Both the position numbers and the translations under genes were made by a program. 8,137 nt of DNA from Chloroflexota bacterium (GTDB lineage: Bacteria > Chloroflexota > Dormibacteria > Aeolococcales > Aeolococcaceae), in NCBI GenBank assembly GCA_003491925.1, contig DNAU01000047.1:1-8137 (forward strand), written 5' to 3'. Within the stretch, counting starts at the first letter, position 1. Every line of letters starts with the position of its first letter. Below the pieces are notes generated by a model. The model did not search any database. It was not told the origin of the DNA and saw nothing but the letters and a program-made list of their open reading frames with translations. This document shows positions 1 through 5,690 of the stretch, piece after piece.

Positions 1-1
1 G

Positions 2-241
2 ATCTGGAGCGCTTTCGCCGAGGACGAGCGCGAGATCGAGGGCAAGTACTGGCGGATCATGGATGCCGCGATGAAGGCGGTCCTCTCGGTGGACGGCAGC
101 ATCGGTCACCACCACGGGATCGGTGTGAACAAGGGCCCCTGGATACATCTTGATGCCCCAACCGCGTGGCCGGTGGTCAGGAAGATCAAGGCGGCACTGG
201 ATCCCAGCGGGATCCTCAACCCTGGGAAGCTTGGGCTCTAA
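2..241 (+). CDS. FAD-linked oxidase, C-terminal fragment (GlcD / alkyl-DHAP synthase-like)
   Basis: Only the last 79 codons are inside the window; the reading frame is open from base 2 and ends with TAA. The visible part matches the end of the FAD-linked oxidase C-terminal domain: a GSIGHHHGIG motif, then NKGPW, then the family-typical ending ALDPSGILNPGKLGL. These flavoproteins (glycolate oxidase GlcD, D-lactate dehydrogenases, alkyl-dihydroxyacetonephosphate synthase) bind FAD in a missing N-terminal domain and act on 2-hydroxy acids or DHAP derivatives. The triple histidine resembles the alkyl-DHAP synthase branch, whereas GlcD usually has a GEHGIG-type motif; this is a weak hint about substrate. 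The next gene starts about 15 bases later and resembles the iron-sulfur partner subunit of GlcD-type enzymes, so the two probably form one complex. Family assignment is firm; substrate is not. Confidence 0.85.
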   Translation: MWSAFAEDEREIEGKYWRIMDAAMKAVLSVDGSIGHHHGIGVNKGPWIHLDAPTAWPVVRKIKAALDPSGILNPGKLGL

Positions 242-247
242 GGAGAG
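241..247 (+). promoter_or_regulatory. Ribosome binding site that sets the start of the GlcF-like gene
   Basis: AGGAGAG begins on the last base of the upstream stop codon. The first in-frame GTG (248) touches this motif with no spacer, so it is an unlikely start. The in-frame GTG at 257 lies 9 bases downstream of the motif's end and is the better choice; an ATG at 272 is a less likely alternative. Confidence 0.65.
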
Positions 248-256
248 GTGTACAAG

Positions 257-1324
257 GTGCGTATAGCCAACATGCGCGAGCGTCTGGAAGAGACGGCTAT
301 CGATCACGTGTACTACCGGGCCTACGATCCGATGGTCCGCTGCGTCGGCCGCGAATACACTCCCAACCGCGCCGCGCAGATTGCCCTGCTGGTCGCCGCT
401 GGCCGGCTCCAGTGGACCCCTGACGTGGTCGAGGCGATGTACTGGAGCTTCAACAGCAGGATCGACCAGATTTGGAATCGAGACAACTCGGGAGAGTTCT
501 TCGACATCGACGAAGGTGAATGGGATCGGCCCGCGCGTGCTGACCTGGTCGATGCGGGGAAGGCACCGGACTGGGTGAGGGCTCTCGAGGCCAATGTCAC
601 GGCGTCCGGGAACATGTATGGTTTGGCCGATGACCAAGGCGCAGTCGGTCGAGCCAAGGTGCTCTATCTATGTGACGATATCACACGCGCCAAAGCAGTC
701 ACGGTGGCCAGCGCGATCAAGAGACTGCTGACGGCGCAGGGCGTGGAGTTCGTCACCCTGGCCAAGGGGACGGATGGTTGGGGCCTGTACGACCTGGGCC
801 TGTGGGAGTTGGCCGAGGCAAAGGCGAAGGAGTATGCCGGGTACATCCGCGAGGTCGGTGCCACGACGGTGGTCGCCAACAACCCGGCCGTTGTCTATGC
901 TCTTCGGGAGTGGTATCCGAAGCTCGGGCTCGAGATCGAAGGTGAGGTGCTTCATCACACGGAGTACCTCGATCGGCTGGGTGTGAGCGGGAAGTTCAGC
1001 GGAAGGGTGACCCTTCATGACTCCTCTTATCAGGGCAGATACCTGGGCATCTTCGACGCGCCGAGGAACCTGCTGAAGAGGGTGGATGGCTTGGAGCTGG
1101 TGGAGTGCTATTTCGCGCGTGACAAGGCCAACCCGACCGGCCCCTTGTATGCGTTCTTCGACGAGGGCTTCTCGAAGCAGGTGGCGGCCCGCCGGGCGGC
1201 TGAGCTTGCCCTGTCGGCACCTGTGGTCGTGACGACGGATCCGGCCTCTAAGCGCAATCTTGGTGCTGTTGCAGAGGAGAGCGGAATCAACATCCAGGAC
1301 GTTGCCGAAGTCCTGGCCGGATGA
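257..1324 (+). CDS. GlcF/GlpC/HdrD-like subunit lacking its iron-sulfur cysteines
   Basis: This 355-residue protein (GTG start) follows the layout of the iron-sulfur subunits that partner GlcD-type flavoproteins: an N-terminal helical ferredoxin-like part (about residues 15-100), then two tandem CCG-type domains (about 133-240 and 248-350). Family landmarks are recognisable: ALLVAAGRL, TPDVVEAMY, GATTVV, YPKLGLE, VLHHTEYL, the YLGIFDAPRNLL segment and a final DVAEVLA. Yet the ligand sites are replaced. The second ferredoxin motif (CxxCxxCxxxCP) reads YWSFNSRIDQIWN (62-74), the WCCG site reads DGWG, the first CPxC site reads NNPAV (208-212), the D(P/S)C site reads DSSYQGR, the second CCG site reads PTGPLY, and the last CPxC reads DPAS. 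Only C29, C139 and C284 remain. The frame is intact and well spaced after the oxidase gene. It may be a structural or regulatory paralogue; its function is unknown to me. Confidence 0.8.
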   Translation: MRIANMRERLEETAIDHVYYRAYDPMVRCVGREYTPNRAAQIALLVAAGRLQWTPDVVEAMYWSFNSRIDQIWNRDNSGEFFDIDEGEWDRPARADLVDAGKAPDWVRALEANVTASGNMYGLADDQGAVGRAKVLYLCDDITRAKAVTVASAIKRLLTAQGVEFVTLAKGTDGWGLYDLGLWELAEAKAKEYAGYIREVGATTVVANNPAVVYALREWYPKLGLEIEGEVLHHTEYLDRLGVSGKFSGRVTLHDSSYQGRYLGIFDAPRNLLKRVDGLELVECYFARDKANPTGPLYAFFDEGFSKQVAARRAAELALSAPVVVTTDPASKRNLGAVAEESGINIQDVAEVLAG

Positions 1325-1337
1325 GCCTTGTTCCCAG

Positions 1338-1387
1338 GCAGGTGGGCGCTACGGCTTGGCGAGTCCCCAGGTCGTAGCCCCACTTGC
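1338..1387 (+). promoter_or_regulatory. Strong intercistronic hairpin between the GlcF-like and DsrE-like genes
   Basis: Bases 1338-1353 pair with 1373-1387: fifteen base pairs, with one bulged C (1347) and one G-U pair (1341/1384). The arms read GCAGGTGGG-C-GCTACG and CGTAGCCCCACTTGC. The 19-base loop contains a short imperfect inner helix (CTTGG/CCCAG). No T-run follows, so it does not look like an intrinsic terminator. It ends 16 bases before the next ribosome binding site. A role in mRNA stability, partial termination or processing within the operon is inference. Confidence 0.6.
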
Positions 1388-1403
1388 GGGTTGATGTTGC
1401 ATG

Positions 1404-1410
1404 AGGAGAG
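1404..1410 (+). promoter_or_regulatory. Ribosome binding site of the DsrE-like gene
   Basis: AGGAGAG lies 6 bases before the ATG at 1417 and supports that start. Confidence 0.7.
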
Positions 1411-1416
1411 ACACTG

Positions 1417-1764
1417 ATGGAAGACAACTCGAAGTTCCTTATGGTCCTTGAGCATCACAACCCTCAGTTCGATGAGCTGCCGTTCAGCACCGCGCGAAGC
1501 TGGGTGGAGGATGGCGGGGTGGACGTCGCCATGTGGTTGCTGTATGACAGTATCCACATAGTGCGTAGGGAGGAGATCGAGAAGACTCCCGAGATCAAGG
1601 AGCTGGTCGATTTCCTGCTGCAGAAGGGGGTCCCGATCTACGTGTGCGGCTTCTGTACCCGCGCCTGCGAGCTGACTGCGAACCATTACTATCCCGGGAT
1701 CGTTGTTGGCAACCGAAAGATCTACTTCTCACTTGTCAGCCAACGCAGGCTGCTCTACTACTAG
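1417..1764 (+). CDS. DsrE/DsrF-like small protein with C-x2-C-x3-C motif
   Basis: A 115-residue soluble protein whose length and layout fit the DsrE/DsrF/TusD family, small alpha/beta proteins that often carry sulfur on a cysteine or assist sulfur-linked redox enzymes. Family-like features are the opening strand KFLMVLEHH, a helix-rich middle, a GVPIYVCGFC strand at 71-80, a Gly-rich GIVVGN segment and a closing strand (RRLLYY). The cysteines C77, C80 and C84 (CGFCTRAC) sit where family members carry their conserved cysteine; three so close could bind a metal or form a thiol relay. It follows the cysteine-poor GlcF-like gene and precedes glpD, all on one strand, so it probably belongs to the same operon. 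No signal peptide or membrane segment is visible. Family call is moderate; function in this setting is unknown. Confidence 0.7.
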   Translation: MEDNSKFLMVLEHHNPQFDELPFSTARSWVEDGGVDVAMWLLYDSIHIVRREEIEKTPEIKELVDFLLQKGVPIYVCGFCTRACELTANHYYPGIVVGNRKIYFSLVSQRRLLYY

Positions 1765-1823
1765 ACTCTCCCCGACCTCTTTCCGCGTTTCCAGCCGTGG
1801 CCGTGGCGGGGTGCTATAGGTGC

Positions 1824-1830
1824 GGAGGTG
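1824..1830 (+). promoter_or_regulatory. Ribosome binding site that sets the glpD start
   Basis: GGAGGTG lies 7 bases before the ATG at 1838. It falls inside the longer open frame that begins with GTG at 1820, which argues that the ATG at 1838 is the real start. Confidence 0.75.
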
Positions 1831-1837
1831 GCATTTC

Positions 1838-3475
1838 ATGCACAGATTCACGCTCCGCGACGTCGAGCAGCAGGTCTTCGACATCGCGATCATCGGGGGT
1901 GGGGTCACCGGGGCTTCGGCGGCCCGCGAGGCTGCGCTCCGCGGCCTCAGCGTGGTGCTGGTTGAGAAGGACGACTTCGCTGCCGGCACGAGCAGCCGCT
2001 CCACCAAGCTCCTCCATGGCGGAGTGCGGTATCTGGCGAGCCACGAGTTCAGCCTGGTGAGGGAGGCGTGCCGAGAGCGCGAGCTGATGCTCACCCTGGC
2101 CCCGCACCTCTGCCATGTCCGCCCCTTCATCTACCTGCTGTATCGGGGCGACCCTGAGGGAATGTGGCTGCTCAACGCCGGGCTCACTCTCTACGACCTG
2201 TTCTCGGGGAGCCCGCTCAAGCGGCGCCACCGCATGCTCGGCCGGGCCAGACTCCTGGCACAGGAACCGCATCTGCGCTCTGACGGGCTGCTGGGTGGGG
2301 GCTGGTATTACGACTTCCTGACTGATGACGCCCGCGTAACCATCGACACGCTCAAGGGCGCAGTCGAGGCCGGGGCCGTTGCCGCCAACTACATGGAGGT
2401 GACCGGCTTGGTGCGTAGCCGGGGGCGTGTCGCCGGCGTCGAGATCAGCGACCGCATTACCGGGGAGACCGGCAGCATCCGGGCGCGCCAGGTCATCAAC
2501 AGCGCAGGGCCGTGGGTGGACCGGGTGCGCTTCCTCGAGCAGGGTGTCGGCGAGCGGCTGCTCCGACCCACCAAGGGAGTCCACGTCGTGGTGAGGAAGC
2601 GAGACTTCCCGCTCAACCATGCGATCTTTCTGCGCTCGCCAAGGGATGGACGGGTGGTATGGCCGATCCCGGCGCTGGACGAAGACCTCGTCTACATCGG
2701 CACCACGGACACCGACTATGACGGGCCCATGGACCGCGTGACCGCCACGCCGGAGGACGTCGAGTACCTCCTCGAGGCGGCCAACTTCGCCATCCCGGAC
2801 GCTCACCTGGGATTCGAGCATGTGGTGGCGACCTGGGCGGGGTTGCGTCCTCTGGTCAAGCCTGAGGGCAGCATGGCGGCGAGCTCGGTTTCTCGGGAGC
2901 ACCAGATCCTCACCAGCCCGGCGGGTCTGCTCACCATCGCCGGCGGCAAGATGACCACAGCGCGGGTGATGGGCCTCCAGGTGATCGAACGCGCTGTCGA
3001 ACTTCTCGGCGCCAACTTCGGGATCCGGGGCGTGCCGGCGTCACGCAGCGCCAAGGTGCCTATCAGCGGAGGCGACCCGGGGGCGCTGTTCGCCGCTCGG
3101 CAGCGGTTGAGCGGGCTGCCCCTCGACCCGGCGGTCAAGAGCCGCTGGCTGGAGCGGTATGGGGGTAACGCGTCCAGGCTCGCGGACCGGGCCATGGGCG
3201 ATGCGGCTGCCGGGCGTGACCTTGGGGCCAAGCAACTCACCCGCGCAGAGGTGCGATACGCGGTCGAGGAAGAGATGGCGCGGACCGTCACCGACTTCTT
3301 TACCCGAAGGGCGTCCGTCTTCTACTGGGCCCTGGACGGCGGCCTGTCCGTGGCCGGGGCTGTCTCCGCCGAGATGGGCCGGCTCCTGGGTTGGAGCTCC
3401 AGTGAGGAGGAGGGCCAGGTCGAGAGCTACCGCGAATGGGTCTCAGCGAACCGAATGTCGCCGATTGGGGGGTGA
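1838..3475 (+). CDS. glpD: Glycerol-3-phosphate dehydrogenase, FAD-dependent (GlpD type)
   Basis: This flavoenzyme oxidises sn-glycerol 3-phosphate to dihydroxyacetone phosphate and normally passes electrons to membrane quinone at the inner face of the cytoplasmic membrane. The 545-residue length fits the family. An N-terminal Rossmann motif GGGVTG (residues 20-25) is followed by the GlpD signature DFAAGTSSRSTKLLHGGVRY. Further landmarks are INSAGPWVD near 220, RPTKGVHVVV, the WPIPALDEDLVYIGTTDTD stretch, WAGLRPLVK and IAGGKMTT (367-374), the last closing the FAD site. The C-terminal DAO_C-like helical domain follows, with VRYAVEEEMARTVTDFFTRR and a final coil ending in REWV. It lies 73 bases after the DsrE-like gene on the same strand. 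A second, GlpA-like enzyme follows downstream, so the block carries two related dehydrogenases. Identity is secure. Confidence 0.95.
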   Translation: MHRFTLRDVEQQVFDIAIIGGGVTGASAAREAALRGLSVVLVEKDDFAAGTSSRSTKLLHGGVRYLASHEFSLVREACRERELMLTLAPHLCHVRPFIYLLYRGDPEGMWLLNAGLTLYDLFSGSPLKRRHRMLGRARLLAQEPHLRSDGLLGGGWYYDFLTDDARVTIDTLKGAVEAGAVAANYMEVTGLVRSRGRVAGVEISDRITGETGSIRARQVINSAGPWVDRVRFLEQGVGERLLRPTKGVHVVVRKRDFPLNHAIFLRSPRDGRVVWPIPALDEDLVYIGTTDTDYDGPMDRVTATPEDVEYLLEAANFAIPDAHLGFEHVVATWAGLRPLVKPEGSMAASSVSREHQILTSPAGLLTIAGGKMTTARVMGLQVIERAVELLGANFGIRGVPASRSAKVPISGGDPGALFAARQRLSGLPLDPAVKSRWLERYGGNASRLADRAMGDAAAGRDLGAKQLTRAEVRYAVEEEMARTVTDFFTRRASVFYWALDGGLSVAGAVSAEMGRLLGWSSSEEEGQVESYREWVSANRMSPIGG

Positions 3476-3496
3476 TCGCCGATGAATCCCGTCCCC

Positions 3497-3793
3497 ACGG
3501 TTGACTTCTCCCTCTCCAGCCACCAGCGGGCGGCCCAGCTGCTGGCCCGCGACGTACTGTGCCGCGACCTGGGGGAGCGGCTTCCGACGTCCCTCCACTG
3601 CCAGGAGCAGCTGGAATCCGGCCGTCCTCCGGCTCATCGCCGCGGCGGTCCGGGCCGCTCGTGCCAGGGGGCGTGGGTCGGGATCTGCGGCGAGCCGGGA
3701 CTGAGCTTCGTGGCGCCTCCCCAGCGCGCTGAACGGCTCTCCCACACCGTGCCGTTCGGCCCTGGCCGGGGGCGGCGGGCCAGCGCACAATGA
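3497..3793 (+). pseudogene. Decayed remnant of a PTS enzyme I-like (PEP-utilising) gene
   Basis: The 370 bases between glpD and the next gene hold no convincing intact gene. Pieces of the C-terminal PEP-binding domain of PTS enzyme I appear in two frames. In the frame of 3482 the stretch VDFSLSSHQRAAQLLA resembles the family's VDFFSIGTNDLTQYTLA. In the +1 frame NPAVLRLIAAAVRAARARGR resembles HPAVLRLI-x-AVxAAHxxGK. Back in the first frame WVGICGEPG matches the enzyme I active-site Cys motif (G-x-CGE), then LSFVAPPQRAE resembles ELSVAPPxxPE. So at least two frameshifts and some deletions separate recognisable pieces, and most of the roughly 570-residue gene is absent. An open frame from 3482 to 3793 spans the region but is not itself family-like throughout. 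PEP synthase or pyruvate phosphate dikinase are less likely sources. Such a domain also occurs in DhaM of dihydroxyacetone kinase, which would suit this neighbourhood. Confidence 0.5.
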
Positions 3794-3832
3794 GCACGAG
3801 AGATGAACTACCGGCGAAGCTCGCGGCGCACG

Positions 3833-3837
3833 AGGAG
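3833..3837 (+). promoter_or_regulatory. Ribosome binding site that sets the GlpA-like start
   Basis: AGGAG ends at 3837, 8 bases before the ATG at 3846. An in-frame GTG at 3837 overlaps the motif and is therefore unlikely to be the start. Confidence 0.65.
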
Positions 3838-3845
3838 TGGACGTC

Positions 3846-5012
3846 ATGGCGACTAAGCAGGTCCTAGTCATTGGTGGGGGTGTCACTGGTTGCGCCATAG
3901 CACATGACCTTACCCTGCGTGGCGTTGAAGTGACGGTTGTGGAGCGTGGTGAGCTGGCCTCGGGCACCACGGGGCGGTGCAGTGCGTTTCTCCACAGCGG
4001 ATCCCGGTACGCCGTCACTGACCCGGAGGCCGCCGACGAGTGCATCGCAGAGAACCAGATCATGCGCAAGGTGATGCCCTCCGGCATGATCGAGCCTGAC
4101 GATGGGCTGTTCATCCTGCTCAAGGGAGACGATCCGGCTTACGCAGACCAGTGGTTCCAAGGGTGTGCGGACGCTGGTATCACGGCCAAGGAGATCTCCC
4201 CTGCGGAGGTCGCGCGGAGAGAACCGCTGGTCACGCGTGAGATCTCTCGCGCGGCTATCACTCCTGATGCGGTCATCGAGGCGCTCCGCTTCGCATTGGT
4301 CTTTGCCGCCACCGCCCGCGTCAATGGGGCTCATTTCCTCCCCTACAGCGAGGTTCAGGACTTCCTGATGGACGCCGACCGCGTGATTGGGTTGAAGTTG
4401 AAGAATCGCGTGACGGGAGAACTATTTGAGCTCCGTGGGGATGCGGTGATTAATGCTGCGGGACCCTGGGTGGGCGAGATCTCCTCACTCATCGGGATTC
4501 GGATTCCGCTCAGCATGAGCCCCGGTGTCCACGTCATCATCGGTAAGCGCCTTGTCAACCATACCATCAACCTCATACGCAAGCCGGCCAGCGGCGATTT
4601 CGCTTATCCGCAGGGTCCACAGACGATCCTGGGCACCACCTCGTGGACGGTGGAGAATTGTGACCATCTCCGCGCCCCGAAGGAGCACATCACGAATACA
4701 CTCCGTGATGGAGAGGTAATCATCCCGAGTCTGCGGAAGTACCCTGTCCTCTCAGTTAACGCCGCTACCAGACCGCTCATTGCAAAGCCGGGTGCGAATG
4801 AGCGTGAGTTGAGCCGCAAATTCGAGGTCTTTGACCACGCTGAAATCAACGGGGTCGAAAGCTTCGTCACGATCGGCGGCGGTAAGCTGACCATAGCCCG
4901 CGCGATGGCCGAGAAGACGTGCGATGTGGTGTGCAAGAAGCTGGGTGTGGATGCTCCGTGCCGCACTGCCTCCACACCCATGGTATCGTGGAGACGCTTC
5001 TACGTGGGGTAA
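3846..5012 (+). CDS. FAD-dependent oxidoreductase, GlpA-like (short glycerol-3-phosphate dehydrogenase paralogue)
   Basis: A 388-residue DAO-family flavoprotein closest in appearance to the large subunit of anaerobic glycerol-3-phosphate dehydrogenase (GlpA). It starts MATKQVLVIGGGVTG (FAD-binding GxGxxG, residues 10-15), then SGTTGRCSAFLHSGSRYA, DPEAADECIAEN, INAAGPWVG, and near the end TIGGGKLTIARAMAEKT with KLGVDAPCRTASTP. It stops just after this point. E. coli GlpA is about 540 residues and carries a further C-terminal BFD-like iron-sulfur region that is missing here, and I see no continuation in other frames. The usual RNHG-type segment after GxTGR reads CSAF. Many codons end in A or T compared with glpD, which may mean a different origin. 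Substrate could be glycerol 3-phosphate or a similar 2-hydroxy compound; electron acceptor unknown. Family firm, exact function not. Confidence 0.82.
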   Translation: MATKQVLVIGGGVTGCAIAHDLTLRGVEVTVVERGELASGTTGRCSAFLHSGSRYAVTDPEAADECIAENQIMRKVMPSGMIEPDDGLFILLKGDDPAYADQWFQGCADAGITAKEISPAEVARREPLVTREISRAAITPDAVIEALRFALVFAATARVNGAHFLPYSEVQDFLMDADRVIGLKLKNRVTGELFELRGDAVINAAGPWVGEISSLIGIRIPLSMSPGVHVIIGKRLVNHTINLIRKPASGDFAYPQGPQTILGTTSWTVENCDHLRAPKEHITNTLRDGEVIIPSLRKYPVLSVNAATRPLIAKPGANERELSRKFEVFDHAEINGVESFVTIGGGKLTIARAMAEKTCDVVCKKLGVDAPCRTASTPMVSWRRFYVG

Positions 5013-5025
5013 CGTCTTCGGACGT
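5012..5025 (+). other. C(UUCG)G tetraloop mini-hairpin at the stop codon
   Basis: ACGTC-TTCG-GACGT is a perfect 5-bp stem closed by the very stable C(UUCG)G tetraloop. It begins on the last base of the TAA stop of the GlpA-like gene. No T-run follows, so it is not a standard intrinsic terminator; it may protect the 3' end of the transcript or help stop transcription before the convergent riboflavin operon. Confidence 0.4.
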
Positions 5026-5061
5026 CGTGATTCCGCAGCTCGAGAGGACGGGCTGGGAGGG

Positions 5062-5138
5062 TGTGCTGGTAGGGCAGGCAAACCATGTACTGCGTCAAGG
5101 CCACTAGGCTGTGGGTTCGGTTCCCACCTTGGGCTCCA
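5062..5138 (+). other. tRNA-like fragment (T-arm-like hairpin followed by TCCA)
   Basis: In the convergent gap, GTGGG-TTCGGTT-CCCAC (5111-5127) has the 5-bp stem and 7-base TTC-starting loop of a tRNA T-arm, although the usual A58 is G. Seven bases (CTTGGGC), then T and CCA follow, as in a 3' acceptor strand. Upstream, TGC-TGGTAGG-GCA (5064-5076) resembles a small D-arm. No acceptor 5' strand matching CTTGGGC and no proper anticodon stem-loop are visible. It may be a tRNA relic or part of an integration scar, or chance. Confidence 0.25.
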
Positions 5139-5153
5139 TCGGGCTACCGCTGG

Positions 5154-5690
5154 TCACCGTGAGTTCCGCGGCCGATCGAAAATAGCCATTCCACGGCCGG
5201 GCTCCGTGAGCGCTTCGCAGCTTCCCTCACGGATCGAGCGCAGCACCGAGGCCAGTTCGAGGGCGGCGCACGCGGCCTCCAATCCCTTGTTGCCGAGTTT
5301 GCCTCCGGCCCGCTCGGCAGCCTGTTCGACGGTGTTGACGGTCAGCACCCCAAAGCCGATGGCCACCTGATGACGTACGCCCAACTCGGCGAGTCCCGAG
5401 GCGACCCCCTGGGCCACGTACTCGAAATGAGGAGTCTCCCCGCGGATCACGGCCCCCAGTGCCACCAAGGCGTTCACCCCTCCCCGCTCCAGCCGAGCGG
5501 ATACAGCTGTCGCGATCTCGAATGCCCCCGGCACCCAGATGAGCTCCGTATCCTCATCGCTCACCCCATGCTGACGGAAGCCACGGCTGGCCCCCTCCAC
5601 CAGCTGCTTCACGATGGTCTCATTGAAACGGGATGCAACCAGGCACACCTTGAGGCCGCGACCGTCGATGACCCCCTGGATCTGTCTCAC
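5154..5690 (-). CDS. ribH: 6,7-dimethyl-8-ribityllumazine synthase
   Basis: Lumazine synthase condenses 5-amino-6-ribitylaminouracil with 3,4-dihydroxy-2-butanone 4-phosphate in the penultimate step of riboflavin synthesis, usually as a 60-mer or pentamer in the cytoplasm. The 178-residue product shows the family motifs in order: ASRFNE (19-24), WVPGAFEIA (52-60), GAVIRGETPHFEYV (79-92), GVLTVNTVEQAAERAG (114-129) and NKGLEAA (134-140). F22, H88 and R127 sit at the same numbers as the known active-site residues of the Bacillus subtilis enzyme. Most homologues end soon after the ALE helix; here about 25 extra residues follow (RSIREGSCEA to PRNSR). The GTG start overlaps the ribBA stop as GTGA, with GGGAGA 6 bases upstream, so translation is probably coupled. 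It is the last gene of the rib operon. Confidence 0.95.
   Translation of the reverse strand: MRQIQGVIDGRGLKVCLVASRFNETIVKQLVEGASRGFRQHGVSDEDTELIWVPGAFEIATAVSARLERGGVNALVALGAVIRGETPHFEYVAQGVASGLAELGVRHQVAIGFGVLTVNTVEQAAERAGGKLGNKGLEAACAALELASVLRSIREGSCEALTEPGRGMAIFDRPRNSR

Noticed and set aside
1770..1811. CCCCG / CGGGG inverted repeat before glpD as an operator or terminator
   Set aside because: Only five base pairs separated by more than 30 bases in GC-rich sequence; expected by chance.
1814..2902. Long minus-strand open frame of 362 codons opposite glpD
   Set aside because: It mirrors the glpD coding frame; the glpD motifs on the plus strand are unmistakable and the minus translation is His/Arg/Pro-rich without homology.
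3501..3506. TTGACT as a promoter -35 box before the GlpA-like gene
   Set aside because: No matching -10 box at the proper distance, and it falls in the enzyme I-like VDF codons.
3482..3793. The 103-codon frame from ATG 3482 as an intact gene
   Set aside because: Enzyme I-like pieces lie partly in this frame and partly in the next, and the rest is low-complexity Arg/Gly/Pro text typical of a non-coding frame in GC-rich DNA.
3790..3870. A 26-codon open frame starting at an ATGA overlap with the end of the 3482-3793 frame
   Set aside because: It overlaps the start of the GlpA-like gene in another frame, has no good ribosome binding site and no recognisable sequence.
3443..4123. Long minus-strand open frame across the glpD end, the gap and the GlpA-like start
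   Set aside because: It lies opposite two clear genes, its translation has no family features, and such shadow frames are common in GC-rich DNA.
5085..5110. A complete tRNA with an anticodon in this stretch (CAT or TCA considered)
   Set aside because: No 5-bp anticodon stem with a 7-base loop and T33 can be drawn, and no acceptor 5' strand pairs with the candidate 3' strand.
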